From Promethearchaeia archaeon (GTDB taxonomy: Archaea; Asgardarchaeota; Lokiarchaeia; Sigyniarchaeales; SOKP01): a DNA stretch of 64,000 bases. A program made the position numbers and the translations under genes. Position 1 is the stretch's first letter. Each line of letters starts with the position of its first letter. The stretch spans positions 62,001-126,000 of the forward strand of contig JAHQWK010000004.1 in NCBI GenBank assembly GCA_029856145.1, in the 5' to 3' direction. This document shows positions 17,835-27,208 of the stretch, piece by piece. The notes beneath the pieces were generated by a model, which was not told the DNA's origin, ran no database searches, and saw only the letters and a program-made list of their open reading frames with translations.

Positions 17835-19331
17835 TTAAATTATTCCTTTTTCTTTTAGAAGATGAACCATTATTGCTCGAGTTATATGAGGGTCAGCTTG
17901 TCCCCTCGTCTTACCCATAACTCTTCCTATTAGTGCTTCTATTGCTTTTGGATTTTCTCGACAATCTTTTACAATCTTAGGATTTGCATCAATTACTTCA
18001 TTACTGAAATTTACAAGGAGTTTTTCATCAGAAATTCTTTTTTTACCCTTCTTTTCAAGAATCTCATGAATTGAAAATCCATTCATCATATCGTTTATAA
18101 TACTTTTAGCAATTTTGGTTGTAATTTTTCCTTCATTAATATATTTAATTAAATCAACTATTTGGTGTGTGTGAAGTTTTGTATCTTTTAATACTTTGTT
18201 ATGCTCGTTTAACCATCTTAAAATATCATTCATTAACCAATTACAATATTGTTTATACTCATTCGGGCCGAATAAAGCCTCAGAATTTACACCATCTTCG
18301 TAGAAATCTGCAATGTCTTTCTCTAAAACTAAATTATCAGAATCAAATTCAGATAAATAGTAATCTCTACGAAGTCTTACAGATCTTTCATTTGGCATTT
18401 CAGGTAATTCATTTTTAACTTTCTGAATAAAATCATTATCAATTTCTATTGGAACTAAATCCTGTTCCGGAAAATAACGATAATCTGCTTCAAATTCCTT
18501 TGTTCGTAGGGAAATTGTGATTCTTCTTTTATCATCCCAATGTCTCGTTTCTTGAATTAGCGGTTTTCCTCTTTTGAGTAGATTTTTTTGCCTGATAATT
18601 TCATGCCTTAAAGCTCGTTCAACTTCCTTAAAACTATTAATGTTTTTTACTTCACTACGTTCATATCCCTTTATTGATATATTTGCATCTACTCTAACTG
18701 AACCTTCAAGATCAAGATTTGAAATCCCTGAATACTGAACAATTGATTTTAGCTGTTTTAACAATTCTCGAGCTTCTTCTGGTGAGCTAATTACTGGTTC
18801 AGTGACAATTTCTATTAAACAAACTCCTGATCTATTATAATCTACAAGGGTATAAGGTGAAGTTGCGATACTTCCTTTGTGAACTAATCTTGCTGGATCT
18901 TCTTCTAAATGAATTCGATTAAGAATTATATCTTTTTTGTGAGAATTTAATTTAATGGTAATTTTCCCCCCATCTGCAAAAGCTCTTCCTCCCGCTTTAT
19001 TGTATTGGCTTATTTGAAAGCCTTTAGCTAAGTCTACGTAGAAATACTGTTTTCTGAAGAACCAAAACTTTTGATTTATTTTACAATTTAATACTATTGC
19101 CAATCTTGTAGCAAATTCAATTACTTTTTTATTAACTACAGGAAGCGATCCTGGCAGCCCTATGCAAATAGGACATACATATGAATTTGGTACTGCACCT
19201 CGATAATCATTACTACAGCTACAAAAAAGTTTTGTTTTGAGATTGGACAATTGAATATGAACTTCTAATCCAATCATCACTTCATTACTCTCACTACTCA
19301 AATCATTTACCTCCTTTTGTAACTGGGGCAA
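17835..19331 (-). CDS. gatB: Asp/Glu-tRNA amidotransferase subunit B
   Basis: The 498-residue protein is full-length GatB. It binds misacylated Asp- or Glu-tRNA and, with GatA supplying ammonia, phosphorylates and amidates the carboxyl group. EVMIGLEVHIQL opens the cradle domain; the zinc site CSCSND...CPICIGLPG follows near residue 37-60. Later come HLEEDPARL, LVDYNRSGVCLIEIV, SVRVDANIS and NINSFKEVERAL. The C-terminal 150 residues are the helical and tail (YqeY-like) domains that grip tRNA, ending GKTRGQADPH. It overlaps the end of gatA by 29 bases, so the two are coupled. Confidence 0.95.
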   Translation of the reverse strand: MPQLQKEVNDLSSESNEVMIGLEVHIQLSNLKTKLFCSCSNDYRGAVPNSYVCPICIGLPGSLPVVNKKVIEFATRLAIVLNCKINQKFWFFRKQYFYVDLAKGFQISQYNKAGGRAFADGGKITIKLNSHKKDIILNRIHLEEDPARLVHKGSIATSPYTLVDYNRSGVCLIEIVTEPVISSPEEARELLKQLKSIVQYSGISNLDLEGSVRVDANISIKGYERSEVKNINSFKEVERALRHEIIRQKNLLKRGKPLIQETRHWDDKRRITISLRTKEFEADYRYFPEQDLVPIEIDNDFIQKVKNELPEMPNERSVRLRRDYYLSEFDSDNLVLEKDIADFYEDGVNSEALFGPNEYKQYCNWLMNDILRWLNEHNKVLKDTKLHTHQIVDLIKYINEGKITTKIAKSIINDMMNGFSIHEILEKKGKKRISDEKLLVNFSNEVIDANPKIVKDCRENPKAIEALIGRVMGKTRGQADPHITRAIMVHLLKEKGII

Positions 19332-20784
19332 TTTTACGATAAATGTTTAGATCTTGTTCTAATTGGTATCCAATATTAAGGATTCCCTTCTCATCAAAAT
19401 AATCTCCAATAATTTGAAACCCGATAGGTAAATCATTACTATCAAAACCACATGGGATTGACAATGCAGGGATACCAGCTAAGTTAACAGGACATGTTAA
19501 AATGTCTGCTATATACATCTGTAAAGGATCATCAATAAATTCTCCAATTTGAAAAGCTGTGGAAGGCATTGTTGGACAAACAATAGAGTCACATTTTTTA
19601 AAAGCCTCAACAAAATCATTCTTTATTAACGATCGAACTTTAAGAGCCTTGATATAGAACATATTGTAATACCCTGCAGATAACGCAAAGGTACCTAAAA
19701 AAATTCTTCTTCGTACTTCTGGTCCAAATTTCTCACCCCTTGTTCTACTAAAGACATCATATACATCGCCAGAAAGATTATCACTCATATTACCATATCT
19801 TAAACCATCATATCTCGCTAAATTTGAGCTTGCTTCACTCATGCACAATAAATAGTAAGTAGCTACAGTATATTCAAGATGAGGTATTGAGATGTCTATA
19901 GTTTTTGCTCCTAAACGCTCTAATTTATCAATAGCTTTTCTTACGGCACTCTCTACCTCATTATCAATACCTTCGCCAAAAAATTCCATTGGCACTCCTA
20001 TAATCTTTTTATCAATTGGTTTTTTTAATTCTTCAGTATAATTATCTATTTTCATATCTACTGAAGTAGAATCAAGTAGATCTTTTCCTGATATAATCTC
20101 AAGCATTAATGCTGAATCGTAAACACATTTAGTAATTGTACCAATCTGATCTAATGAATTAGCGAAGGCTACCAATCCATACCTAGATACTCTTCCATAT
20201 GTGGGCTTCAATCCAACGGTTCCACAAAATGCAGCAGGGCATCGAATACTTCCCCCAGTGTCACTCCCCAAAGATAATATAGCTTGTCCTGATGCGATAC
20301 TGGCTGCAGAACCACCACTAGATCCCCCCGGAACTCTTGAAATATCCCATGGATTATAAGTAGGGCCATAACAGCTATTTTCTGTAGAACTCCCCATTGC
20401 AAATTCATCCATATTAGTATTACCTATATGAATTGCTCCTTCATGTTTAACTAAGCGATCAATCACAAATGCATTATAAGGAGGGTGATAGTCATGTAAA
20501 ATTTTTGAACCGCAAGTTGTTGGAAAATTTTTAACGCAAATAAGATCCTTATTTGCTAACGGTAGTCCATAAAGGCGACCTATTTTTTTATCTTCTTTTA
20601 AATCTTTATCAAGTGATTTGGCTTCTTCCAAAGCTTTTTCTTTAGATAAATTAACAAATGAATGTAAAATAAGCTCAGTTTCTTCTATTCTCTCAAAACA
20701 AGTTTCAGCTAATTCTAGAATTGAAATTTCTTTATTTCTAATCTTTTCAATTAATTCATATGCCATGAATTCATAGAGTTTCAT
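19303..20784 (-). CDS. gatA: Asp/Glu-tRNA amidotransferase subunit A
   Basis: The 493-residue protein is an amidase-signature enzyme. It releases ammonia from glutamine for GatB. The Ser-cisSer-Lys triad is visible: Lys in LANKDLICV, the Ser pair in PGGSSGGSAASIASGQ, and the nucleophile region SDTGGSIRCPAAFCG; KPTYGRVSRYGLVAFA follows. The C-terminus PIGFQIIGDYFDEKGIL is typical of GatA. Overlap with gatB marks one operon. No gatC gene lies in the 150 bases upstream or elsewhere in this window, so subunit C must be encoded elsewhere or be dispensable. asnS is the next gene upstream on the same strand. Confidence 0.95.
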   Translation of the reverse strand: MKLYEFMAYELIEKIRNKEISILELAETCFERIEETELILHSFVNLSKEKALEEAKSLDKDLKEDKKIGRLYGLPLANKDLICVKNFPTTCGSKILHDYHPPYNAFVIDRLVKHEGAIHIGNTNMDEFAMGSSTENSCYGPTYNPWDISRVPGGSSGGSAASIASGQAILSLGSDTGGSIRCPAAFCGTVGLKPTYGRVSRYGLVAFANSLDQIGTITKCVYDSALMLEIISGKDLLDSTSVDMKIDNYTEELKKPIDKKIIGVPMEFFGEGIDNEVESAVRKAIDKLERLGAKTIDISIPHLEYTVATYYLLCMSEASSNLARYDGLRYGNMSDNLSGDVYDVFSRTRGEKFGPEVRRRIFLGTFALSAGYYNMFYIKALKVRSLIKNDFVEAFKKCDSIVCPTMPSTAFQIGEFIDDPLQMYIADILTCPVNLAGIPALSIPCGFDSNDLPIGFQIIGDYFDEKGILNIGYQLEQDLNIYRKIAPVTKGGK

Positions 20785-20937
20785 AAGAACCGAGCTAAAA
20801 ATGTGAATTTATTTAAGAGAAATCATTGCTAATTTCTTAATTCAATTAAAGGCTTGACTTCTAAAAAATCTCACTATAATTATCTTATGTTTATCGAAAT
20901 ATTAAGAATAAAAGCCTTAAAAATCTTAATTTCTTTC

Positions 20938-22239
20938 TTAAGGTGCTTTTCTTAGCATAGTCCTAGGGAAAGGAATGGCATCTTTTATGTTATCTATTCC
21001 ACATAGCCACATAATAACTCTTTCAACACCAACACCATAACCTGAATGAGGAACACTGCCATACTTTCTTAATTCAAAATACCAATCATAATTTTTTGGG
21101 TCTTCTCCATCAGCTTCTAATCTTTTTATCATATCATCAACTAACAGACTTCTTTCTGACCCACCAATAATCTCACAATATCCCTCTGGAGCTAACATGT
21201 CAAAACATAATGCCTCTTTAGGATTTTCTTCACTGGGTGGTTTATAAAAACCCATAATTTCTGTAGGATAATGAGTTACCACTACCGGAACTTTGAAATG
21301 ATCTGCTATTTTTGCTTCTTCAATAGTCCTTAAATCCTTACCCCAAGGCACATTCATTTTATATTTAGTATTGAGTATTTCTAAAGCTTCTGAGTATTTT
21401 ATTGTAGGATATTCTGCTTCTGCATAATGCTCTATTAAATTAATTTCTCTCTCTAAGATTCCAAGTTCTTTTCTATTATATTTTAAAACCTGTTTGACAA
21501 TAAATCTGATTTCATTTTTAGCAACTTCAGTCACTTCATCCAATTTAATCCATGCCGCTTCCATTTCAGCCATCCAGAATTCTGATAAATGTCTTGATGT
21601 TTTTGATTTTTCTGCTCTAAACGTTGGCCCCATATTGTAAATTTTACCTAATGAAAAAATACCTGCTTCAGCATATAATTGCCATGTTTGACTAAGATAC
21701 GTTATATCGTCAAAATATTTCACCTCAAATAGGGTAGCTCCACCTTCGGATTGGCTGGGTTGGAAAATAGGTGCATCAAATTCATAATAACCATGACTTC
21801 TAAAAAATTCATGTATCGCTCCAACAACTGTATGCCGGATTTTTAGAATTGCATTTAATTTTCTTGATCTTATCCATAGATGTCTATTATCATATAAAAG
21901 CTCTGGTGATTGATGTTCTGTAATTGGAAACGGTTCAGCTATTTGAACGATTTGTAAATCTGACACAGAAACCTCATAACCAGTTGGAGCTCTTTCATCC
22001 TCCTTTAGATCCCCTGAAACTTTAACTGAAGATTCAATTGTTAACTTTTCAGCTTTCTCAAAGATCTCTGGGTTCTTATCGTTAGATATTACGCATTGTA
22101 TTATGTCAGATTCATCCCTCAACACAATAAATACAAATTTATTGGATTTTCTTTCTCGATATACCCAACCTCTTAAATTTACATTAGTAGAACCACTCTT
22201 GAGAGCCTCTTCAATTGTTGTATATTTTGATTCCTTCAT
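20938..22239 (-). CDS. asnS: Asparaginyl-tRNA synthetase, archaeal type
   Basis: A class II synthetase of 433 residues that charges tRNA with asparagine. The N-terminal OB-fold (VNLRGWVYRERKSNKFVFIV) binds the anticodon. The catalytic core contains motif 2, FRAEKSKTSRHLSEFW, and motif 3, SGYGVGVERVIMWLCG. The block SEGGATLFEVKYFDDITYLS and QLYAEA favour AsnRS over the closely related AspRS, which usually has EGGTELFPV and SPQLYKQ. It could be an AsnRS of the archaeal AspRS-derived type. It lies about 150 bases upstream of gatA on the same strand. Having both AsnRS and GatAB raises the question of what GatAB amidates here. Confidence 0.88.
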   Translation of the reverse strand: MKESKYTTIEEALKSGSTNVNLRGWVYRERKSNKFVFIVLRDESDIIQCVISNDKNPEIFEKAEKLTIESSVKVSGDLKEDERAPTGYEVSVSDLQIVQIAEPFPITEHQSPELLYDNRHLWIRSRKLNAILKIRHTVVGAIHEFFRSHGYYEFDAPIFQPSQSEGGATLFEVKYFDDITYLSQTWQLYAEAGIFSLGKIYNMGPTFRAEKSKTSRHLSEFWMAEMEAAWIKLDEVTEVAKNEIRFIVKQVLKYNRKELGILEREINLIEHYAEAEYPTIKYSEALEILNTKYKMNVPWGKDLRTIEEAKIADHFKVPVVVTHYPTEIMGFYKPPSEENPKEALCFDMLAPEGYCEIIGGSERSLLVDDMIKRLEADGEDPKNYDWYFELRKYGSVPHSGYGVGVERVIMWLCGIDNIKDAIPFPRTMLRKAP

Positions 22240-22332
22240 TTTCTAATAAAAAGCATAGTTTACAATTAATATGTTTTAGTTAGTTATTGAATTCTAAAAA
22301 ATTTGACTGAATTATTATATACTGAGATATGA

Positions 22333-22341
22333 TTTTAAATA
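22333..22341 (+). promoter_or_regulatory. TATA-like box A before the leader ORF
   Basis: TTTTAAATA is centred about 29 bases before the ATG at 22366. It predicts an mRNA start near 22363, within a few bases of the leader ORF. Confidence 0.45.
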
Positions 22342-22365
22342 ATAAAAGAAGATTATGTTCATAAA

Positions 22366-22383
22366 ATGGATGTTTTGAAATGA
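22366..22383 (+). other. Five-codon leader ORF overlapping the methyltransferase start
   Basis: ATG 22366 opens MDVLK and ends at TGA 22381-22383. The stop overlaps the methyltransferase ATG at 22380 in the ATGA arrangement. Because the predicted mRNA starts next to 22366, ribosomes would meet this ORF first and could reinitiate on the main gene. Translation of it has not been shown. Confidence 0.35.
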
Positions 22384-23144
22384 AAAAAAAAATAGATGTT
22401 TTAGAATATCTAGATGGTCGACACTATGATAGCAAGGTTAAAAGTAGGAAGAGATACGACGACATCACTTTTTATATAAATAAAGTGATAGATTATGGGG
22501 AACCCGTCCTTGAACTAGCGTGTGGAACAGGAAGGGTTACAATTCCAATAGCAAAAAAAGGGATATCAATAACCGGATTAGATCTTTTAAATACAATGCT
22601 AACAGAAGCAAAAAGAAAATCAAAAGAAACTGGAGTAGAAATTGAATGGATAGAAGCAGATATGACTAATTTTAATCTAAATAAAAAATTTAATCTTATT
22701 CTAATGCCGGGATGTGCATTTAATTGGTTTTTAGATTTAAAAAGCGTCGAAAAATATCTAATCTGTGTAAAAAGGCATCTAAATCCTAATGGTGGTTTAA
22801 TTTTTGATGCATTTAACCCTGACTTAAATCTATTAGTAAGAGATCCATCAAAAACTTACCCCAACGCAAAATATCAAGACCCTGATGGAGGGGGGTTAAT
22901 TATTGTAAGTGAGAATACCAAATATGATAAAGCTACTCAAATCAATAAAGTTAGATTATCGTATTCTATATCAGATAAAACGATCACTAACGAACTAAAA
23001 TTGAGAATATTTTTTCCACAAGAGTTAGATGCTATACTCAAATATAATGGATTTGAAATCAATGCAAAATATGGTGATTTTGATCAAACTCCTTTCATTT
23101 CAGATTCAAGACGTCAGATTCTTGTTTGTCAGGTAAAACAATAA
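22380..23144 (+). CDS. Class I SAM-dependent methyltransferase
   Basis: The 254-residue protein has the Rossmann-fold SAM site: motif I VLELACGTGRVTIPIAKKG near residue 41, the acidic residue after strand 2 (ITGLDLLNTML), and IEWIEADMTNF as motif II. Motif III/post-motif follow as LILMPGCAFNWFLD and HLNPNGGLIFDAFNP. It belongs to the broad small-molecule methyltransferase group (Methyltransf_25-like). Its substrate cannot be told. It is preceded by a five-codon leader ORF and converges on cofE. Confidence 0.85.
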   Translation: MKKKIDVLEYLDGRHYDSKVKSRKRYDDITFYINKVIDYGEPVLELACGTGRVTIPIAKKGISITGLDLLNTMLTEAKRKSKETGVEIEWIEADMTNFNLNKKFNLILMPGCAFNWFLDLKSVEKYLICVKRHLNPNGGLIFDAFNPDLNLLVRDPSKTYPNAKYQDPDGGGLIIVSENTKYDKATQINKVRLSYSISDKTITNELKLRIFFPQELDAILKYNGFEINAKYGDFDQTPFISDSRRQILVCQVKQ

Positions 23145-23159
23145 AAAAGAAATTAAAAA

Positions 23160-23945
23160 CTAATCTTCTTCTTGTTTTTTAAGAAGATATTTGGAGAAGA
23201 TATTCATATAAAGACACTCTTCTGGGGCCATTTCGGGAGTTAATTGAGGGCTTTCTGTAAACTCAACATTACTATTCCTTATTATAACTACTGGAGTTTG
23301 TTGATCAGCTTCACTTAATAGAAATTGAGCAGCACTCGCAAGATCATCTGCTACTGCTCTCATTGTTATCTCCATTGGTCTTTTAAAAAGATCTGGTTGA
23401 CCCCGCAGATCTTCGATGGGCTCAAATCCCGCAGTAGCTATAGCTATTCCAATAGTACCTTTTCTTAGAGGTTGAACTCTTGAATCAGCCATAATCACTC
23501 CAAAATTTTCTATTCCAAACTCTTTTCTTAATTCTTTCCAATAATTCCAAACGACTTCTTTTAGGTTATTTGGCAAGAGAACAACGTTTCCAATACCCGC
23601 ATTAGATTGATCGATTCCAGCATTAGCTATAAGAAAATCATTAACTTTTGCTAATATAACGTGTCTCATTCCTCCAAGAATCATAGAAGCTTCTTGTAAT
23701 ATCAATTCTATATACCTTTCATCCATATCATATTCTTTTGCTAACTTTTTAGCTCGATCCGAGATTTTTTTAATTTCGGACAGACTTATTACTCTTCCTT
23801 GAGACGTAGCAACTACTTTTTCAGCAATAACAATGATATCTCTCTCATTCAAGGATTTTCCTTGATCCTTAATAGTTTGAATAATAATCTCTAATAATGG
23901 ATCATTTTTCTTGATGAGAGGAAGTTTAATCGAAAATAACTCCAT
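23160..23945 (-). CDS. cofE: Coenzyme F420-0:L-glutamate ligase
   Basis: CofE adds glutamates to F420-0 using GTP, completing the deazaflavin cofactor. The 261-residue product has the family landmarks: DIIVIAEKVVATSQGRVI at the start, ILGGMRHVILAKVNDFLIAN, AGIDQSNAGIGNVVLLP, FGVIMADSRVQPLRKGTIGI and DLRGQPDLFKR. I chose ATG 23945 (MELFSIKLPL). A longer frame reaches ATG 24017 but its extra 24 residues are unlike the family and would run over the start of the divergent folP-like gene. F420 use is expected in such an archaeon. Confidence 0.92.
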   Translation of the reverse strand: MELFSIKLPLIKKNDPLLEIIIQTIKDQGKSLNERDIIVIAEKVVATSQGRVISLSEIKKISDRAKKLAKEYDMDERYIELILQEASMILGGMRHVILAKVNDFLIANAGIDQSNAGIGNVVLLPNNLKEVVWNYWKELRKEFGIENFGVIMADSRVQPLRKGTIGIAIATAGFEPIEDLRGQPDLFKRPMEITMRAVADDLASAAQFLLSEADQQTPVVIIRNSNVEFTESPQLTPEMAPEECLYMNIFSKYLLKKQEED

Positions 23946-23998
23946 AGCACATAATAGAATAATACTTATTTGATATATTTTTTTTTTATAAATAAGCA

Positions 23999-24862
23999 AT
24001 GAAGAAGATTTACACAAATTTATTTGATTTTTTAGAAATTGGTGATGAATTTCCCACTGTTATTATGGGAGTTATAAATCTGAGTCCAGAATCATTTTAT
24101 AAAGGCTCTGTTTATGAAAGTCCTAAAAAGATCAGAGAAGCTGTTTCTGAAATGATAAAAAATGGAGCTCAGATTTTGGATATTGGTGGTCGCTCTACTG
24201 CTCCGTGGTCTGAAAAGATCTCAATAGAAGAAGAAGTAAATCGCTTGAAAATTGCTATGGAAAATGTATGTGAAATCATTTCAGATAATATAATAATATC
24301 TGTGGATACGCAATATCGTAAGGTTGCAGAAGTTGCATTTGAAATAGCTACTAGAGCAAACAGAAAAATTATTATTAATGATGTAAGTTGCTTAAAAACA
24401 GATCCTTCTTTAGCAGATTTTATAACTGAAGAGGATCTTCCAATTATTATTATGGCTTCAAAAAAAGTTCCAGGAGATCTATGTACTATAGATGAAATTA
24501 TTGAGGAGTTTAATAATACTATTAAACATCTGAAAAAGAAAGGTTATGATGAAAATAAAATTATTTTAGACCCAGGAATAGGTCATTGGGTTGAGGAAAA
24601 GACGCATATATATGATTTAAAGATAATCGGGAATCTCCAGAAACTCAAAAAATTAAATAAAGCAATATTGGTAGCTATTTCAAGAAAATCCTTCATCGGC
24701 ACAACATTAAATATCCCCGATCCTGAAGATAGACTCAGCGGAACTCTTTCCGCAACAGCGATAGCAGTTTTTAATGGAGCTCATTTAGTTCGAACTCATG
24801 ATGTGAACAAAAGATTGATAGAAATATTAAAAATGGCTGAAGAAGTTCGAAGAAACAGATAA
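23999..24862 (+). CDS. folP: Dihydropteroate synthase family protein
   Basis: The 287-residue TIM-barrel protein carries the pterin-binding signatures: VIMGVINLSPESFYKG near residue 21, GAQILDIGGRSTAPWS, IISVDTQYRKVAEVAF, IIINDVSCLKTDPSLA, and IILDPGIGHW. The C-terminus has LVAISRKSFIGTTL and VRTHDVNKRL. DHPS joins p-aminobenzoate to the pterin; archaeal members act in folate or methanopterin-like pathways, and some have unconfirmed activity. It is divergent from cofE, 53 bases between starts, which pairs two cofactor genes. Confidence 0.85.
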   Translation: MKKIYTNLFDFLEIGDEFPTVIMGVINLSPESFYKGSVYESPKKIREAVSEMIKNGAQILDIGGRSTAPWSEKISIEEEVNRLKIAMENVCEIISDNIIISVDTQYRKVAEVAFEIATRANRKIIINDVSCLKTDPSLADFITEEDLPIIIMASKKVPGDLCTIDEIIEEFNNTIKHLKKKGYDENKIILDPGIGHWVEEKTHIYDLKIIGNLQKLKKLNKAILVAISRKSFIGTTLNIPDPEDRLSGTLSATAIAVFNGAHLVRTHDVNKRLIEILKMAEEVRRNR

Positions 24863-25148
24863 AAGTCGATTTTTTTGTATAAAAATTAGTATTAAAATTA
24901 GAGCCGATAAATTTAAAAAGAAAAAGAATTTGGATGTAATTCAAGAATCCGTTCATTTAATATACTAGTTCTTTCAAATAATCTAATTAAAATAAGAGTT
25001 TCCATTTTTGAAGGTCGAAAAAGTGGTGAAAAAGTCCACATATATTTAAATGTGTTAATTTCCTTCTTATATATGTATATCGATAAAATATCATGGTATT
25101 TTGAATATTTTTATGATAACAAACTAAAATATAAAAGCTTGTTCTCTC

Positions 25149-27173
25149 ATGGTTGATAACCCCTCTAATCAAGATTCTTATGATGCTGACGATATTAAGG
25201 TTTTGAAAGGTCTCGAAGGAGTAAGGAAGAGACCCGCAATGTACATAGGCTCAACCGGCAAAACAGGACTTCATCACCTTATTTTCGAAGTCTTAGATAA
25301 TTCTGTTGACGAAGCGATAGGAGGTTATGCAGATGAGATAAAAGTTACACTTTATAAAGATAACACAGTTCAAGTATTCGATAATGGACGCGGGATTCCA
25401 ATTGATATACACCCAGAATTTAAGAAACCTGCTGTAGAAGTAATCATGGAACATTTACATTCTGGTGGTAAGTTTGACAGTAAAAGTTATAAAATTTCAG
25501 GTGGTTTACATGGTGTTGGATTATCCGTTGTTAATGCTTTAGCAGATTGGATGAAAGTAGAAATTTGTCGAGACGGGAAAAACTACACACAGAAATTTTC
25601 AAAGGGGAAAAAAGCTTCAGAGCCAACAGTAGTAGAATCTAACACAAAGGAGTCATATACTAAGATACAATTTTACCCAGATAAAGAGATTTTTGAATTT
25701 GAGACAGAAGCTCCTATTTTTAATGCCCATACCATTAGTAATAGAATGCGTGAACTAGCCTTTCTTACACCTCATACTAGGTTTGAACTTCATGACAAAT
25801 TCAACGATGAAAAGGAAGAATTTCACTATGAAGGTGGCCTTAAAGAATTTATCTCGTATTTGAATAAAGATAGGCAGCCACTTCACAATGATATCATATT
25901 TATAAGTGATTCAAGTAAAGATCCGGATGGAAAAGATGTTTTTCTGGACCTCTCAATGCAATATACTCAAGGATACCAAACAAATATTTTAACATATGCA
26001 AATACGATCAACACTATTGAAGGCGGAGTACATCTCACTGGATTTAAATCTGCTCTAACAAGAACTTTTAATTCATATGTAGAAAATTTTATGGAAAAAA
26101 AGTATAAAGGACACGTTTTAAGTGGAGCTGATACAAGAGAAGGCTTATCAGCTGTCATCTCCGTTAAACTTCCTGATCCTCAATTTGAAAGTCAAACTAA
26201 AATTAAGTTAGGTAATCCTGAAATTAGACAGATTATAAGCCAAATTGTCACTGATCGATTGAATCAGTATTTAGAGGAGCATCCACAGACCGCTAAAAAA
26301 ATTATATTAAAAACAATCAATGCAAAAATAGCGAGAGAAGCAGCTCAAAAAGCAAGGTCGCTAATTCGAAGGAAATCAATATTAGATAGTGCTAGGATGC
26401 CTGGAAAACTAGCCGATTGTTCATCAAATGAACCAGAAAAAGTAGAAATTTTCATTGTGGAAGGTGATTCAGCAGGGGGACCTGCAAAACAAGGTAGAGA
26501 TAGAACTTATCAAGCGATCCTTCCCATTAGAGGCAAAATTCTCAATGTTGAAAAAGCTAGAATAGATAAAGTATTACAAAACAACGAAATTCAAGCTATT
26601 ATAAAAGCTTTGGGAGTCGGATTTCAAGATTCCAGTCAAATGAATGGAACAAATGGTGAATTAGAAGAAAATGGAGAAGAAACTGAAGAAAACTTCAATT
26701 TAAGTAAACTACGATATCATAAAGTAATAATCATGTGCGATGCAGACATTGACGGTTTTCACATTGAAACGTTATTACTTACTTTCTTTTTTAGATACTT
26801 AAGACCTTTAATAGACGCGGGTCATTTATATATTGCTGTACCTCCTTTATTTAAAGTTTCTTATAAAACGACAAAAGAATATGTGTATTCAGATAATCAG
26901 AAAGAGAATTTACTTAAAAGTATCAAGGAAAAATACAAATTAAAGAATATGGATTCTATTAAAACTCAGCGCTATAAAGGGCTTGGGGAAATGAATGCAG
27001 ATGAACTTTATGATAATACAATGAAAAAAGACTCAAGAAGATTGAAAAAAGTAACATATGAAAACTATCTCGAAAATGATTTAATCTTTACAAAATTAAT
27101 GGGTAAAGAAGTAAAAGCCCGCAAAAAGTTCATTATTAGTAATTTTGATGAAGTTAAAACATTAGATATTTAA
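25149..27173 (+). CDS. gyrB: DNA gyrase subunit B
   Basis: The 674-residue ATPase subunit of gyrase. The GHKL ATP site is clear: KRPAMYIGSTGKTGLHHL, EVLDNSVDEA, VFDNGRGIPI, and SGGLHGVGLSVVNAL. The Toprim domain has EGDSAGGPAKQGRDR and the metal-binding CDADIDGFHI. A short acidic, Gly/Asn-rich insert (about residues 497-516) lies between these. The end has KTQRYKGLGEMNADELY. It is 35 bases upstream of gyrA in a two-gene operon. Gyrase is bacterial in origin; its archaeal presence is known and attributed to transfer. Confidence 0.97.
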   Translation: MVDNPSNQDSYDADDIKVLKGLEGVRKRPAMYIGSTGKTGLHHLIFEVLDNSVDEAIGGYADEIKVTLYKDNTVQVFDNGRGIPIDIHPEFKKPAVEVIMEHLHSGGKFDSKSYKISGGLHGVGLSVVNALADWMKVEICRDGKNYTQKFSKGKKASEPTVVESNTKESYTKIQFYPDKEIFEFETEAPIFNAHTISNRMRELAFLTPHTRFELHDKFNDEKEEFHYEGGLKEFISYLNKDRQPLHNDIIFISDSSKDPDGKDVFLDLSMQYTQGYQTNILTYANTINTIEGGVHLTGFKSALTRTFNSYVENFMEKKYKGHVLSGADTREGLSAVISVKLPDPQFESQTKIKLGNPEIRQIISQIVTDRLNQYLEEHPQTAKKIILKTINAKIAREAAQKARSLIRRKSILDSARMPGKLADCSSNEPEKVEIFIVEGDSAGGPAKQGRDRTYQAILPIRGKILNVEKARIDKVLQNNEIQAIIKALGVGFQDSSQMNGTNGELEENGEETEENFNLSKLRYHKVIIMCDADIDGFHIETLLLTFFFRYLRPLIDAGHLYIAVPPLFKVSYKTTKEYVYSDNQKENLLKSIKEKYKLKNMDSIKTQRYKGLGEMNADELYDNTMKKDSRRLKKVTYENYLENDLIFTKLMGKEVKARKKFIISNFDEVKTLDI

Positions 27174-27208
27174 TTCTTACCTATTAAATTATAATAATTG
27201 AAATATAA

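Noticed and set aside
23160..24017. Long form of cofE starting at 24017
   Set aside because: The extra 24 residues are hydrophobic and not family-like, and the start would lie inside the divergent folP-like gene. ATG 23945 fits the family.
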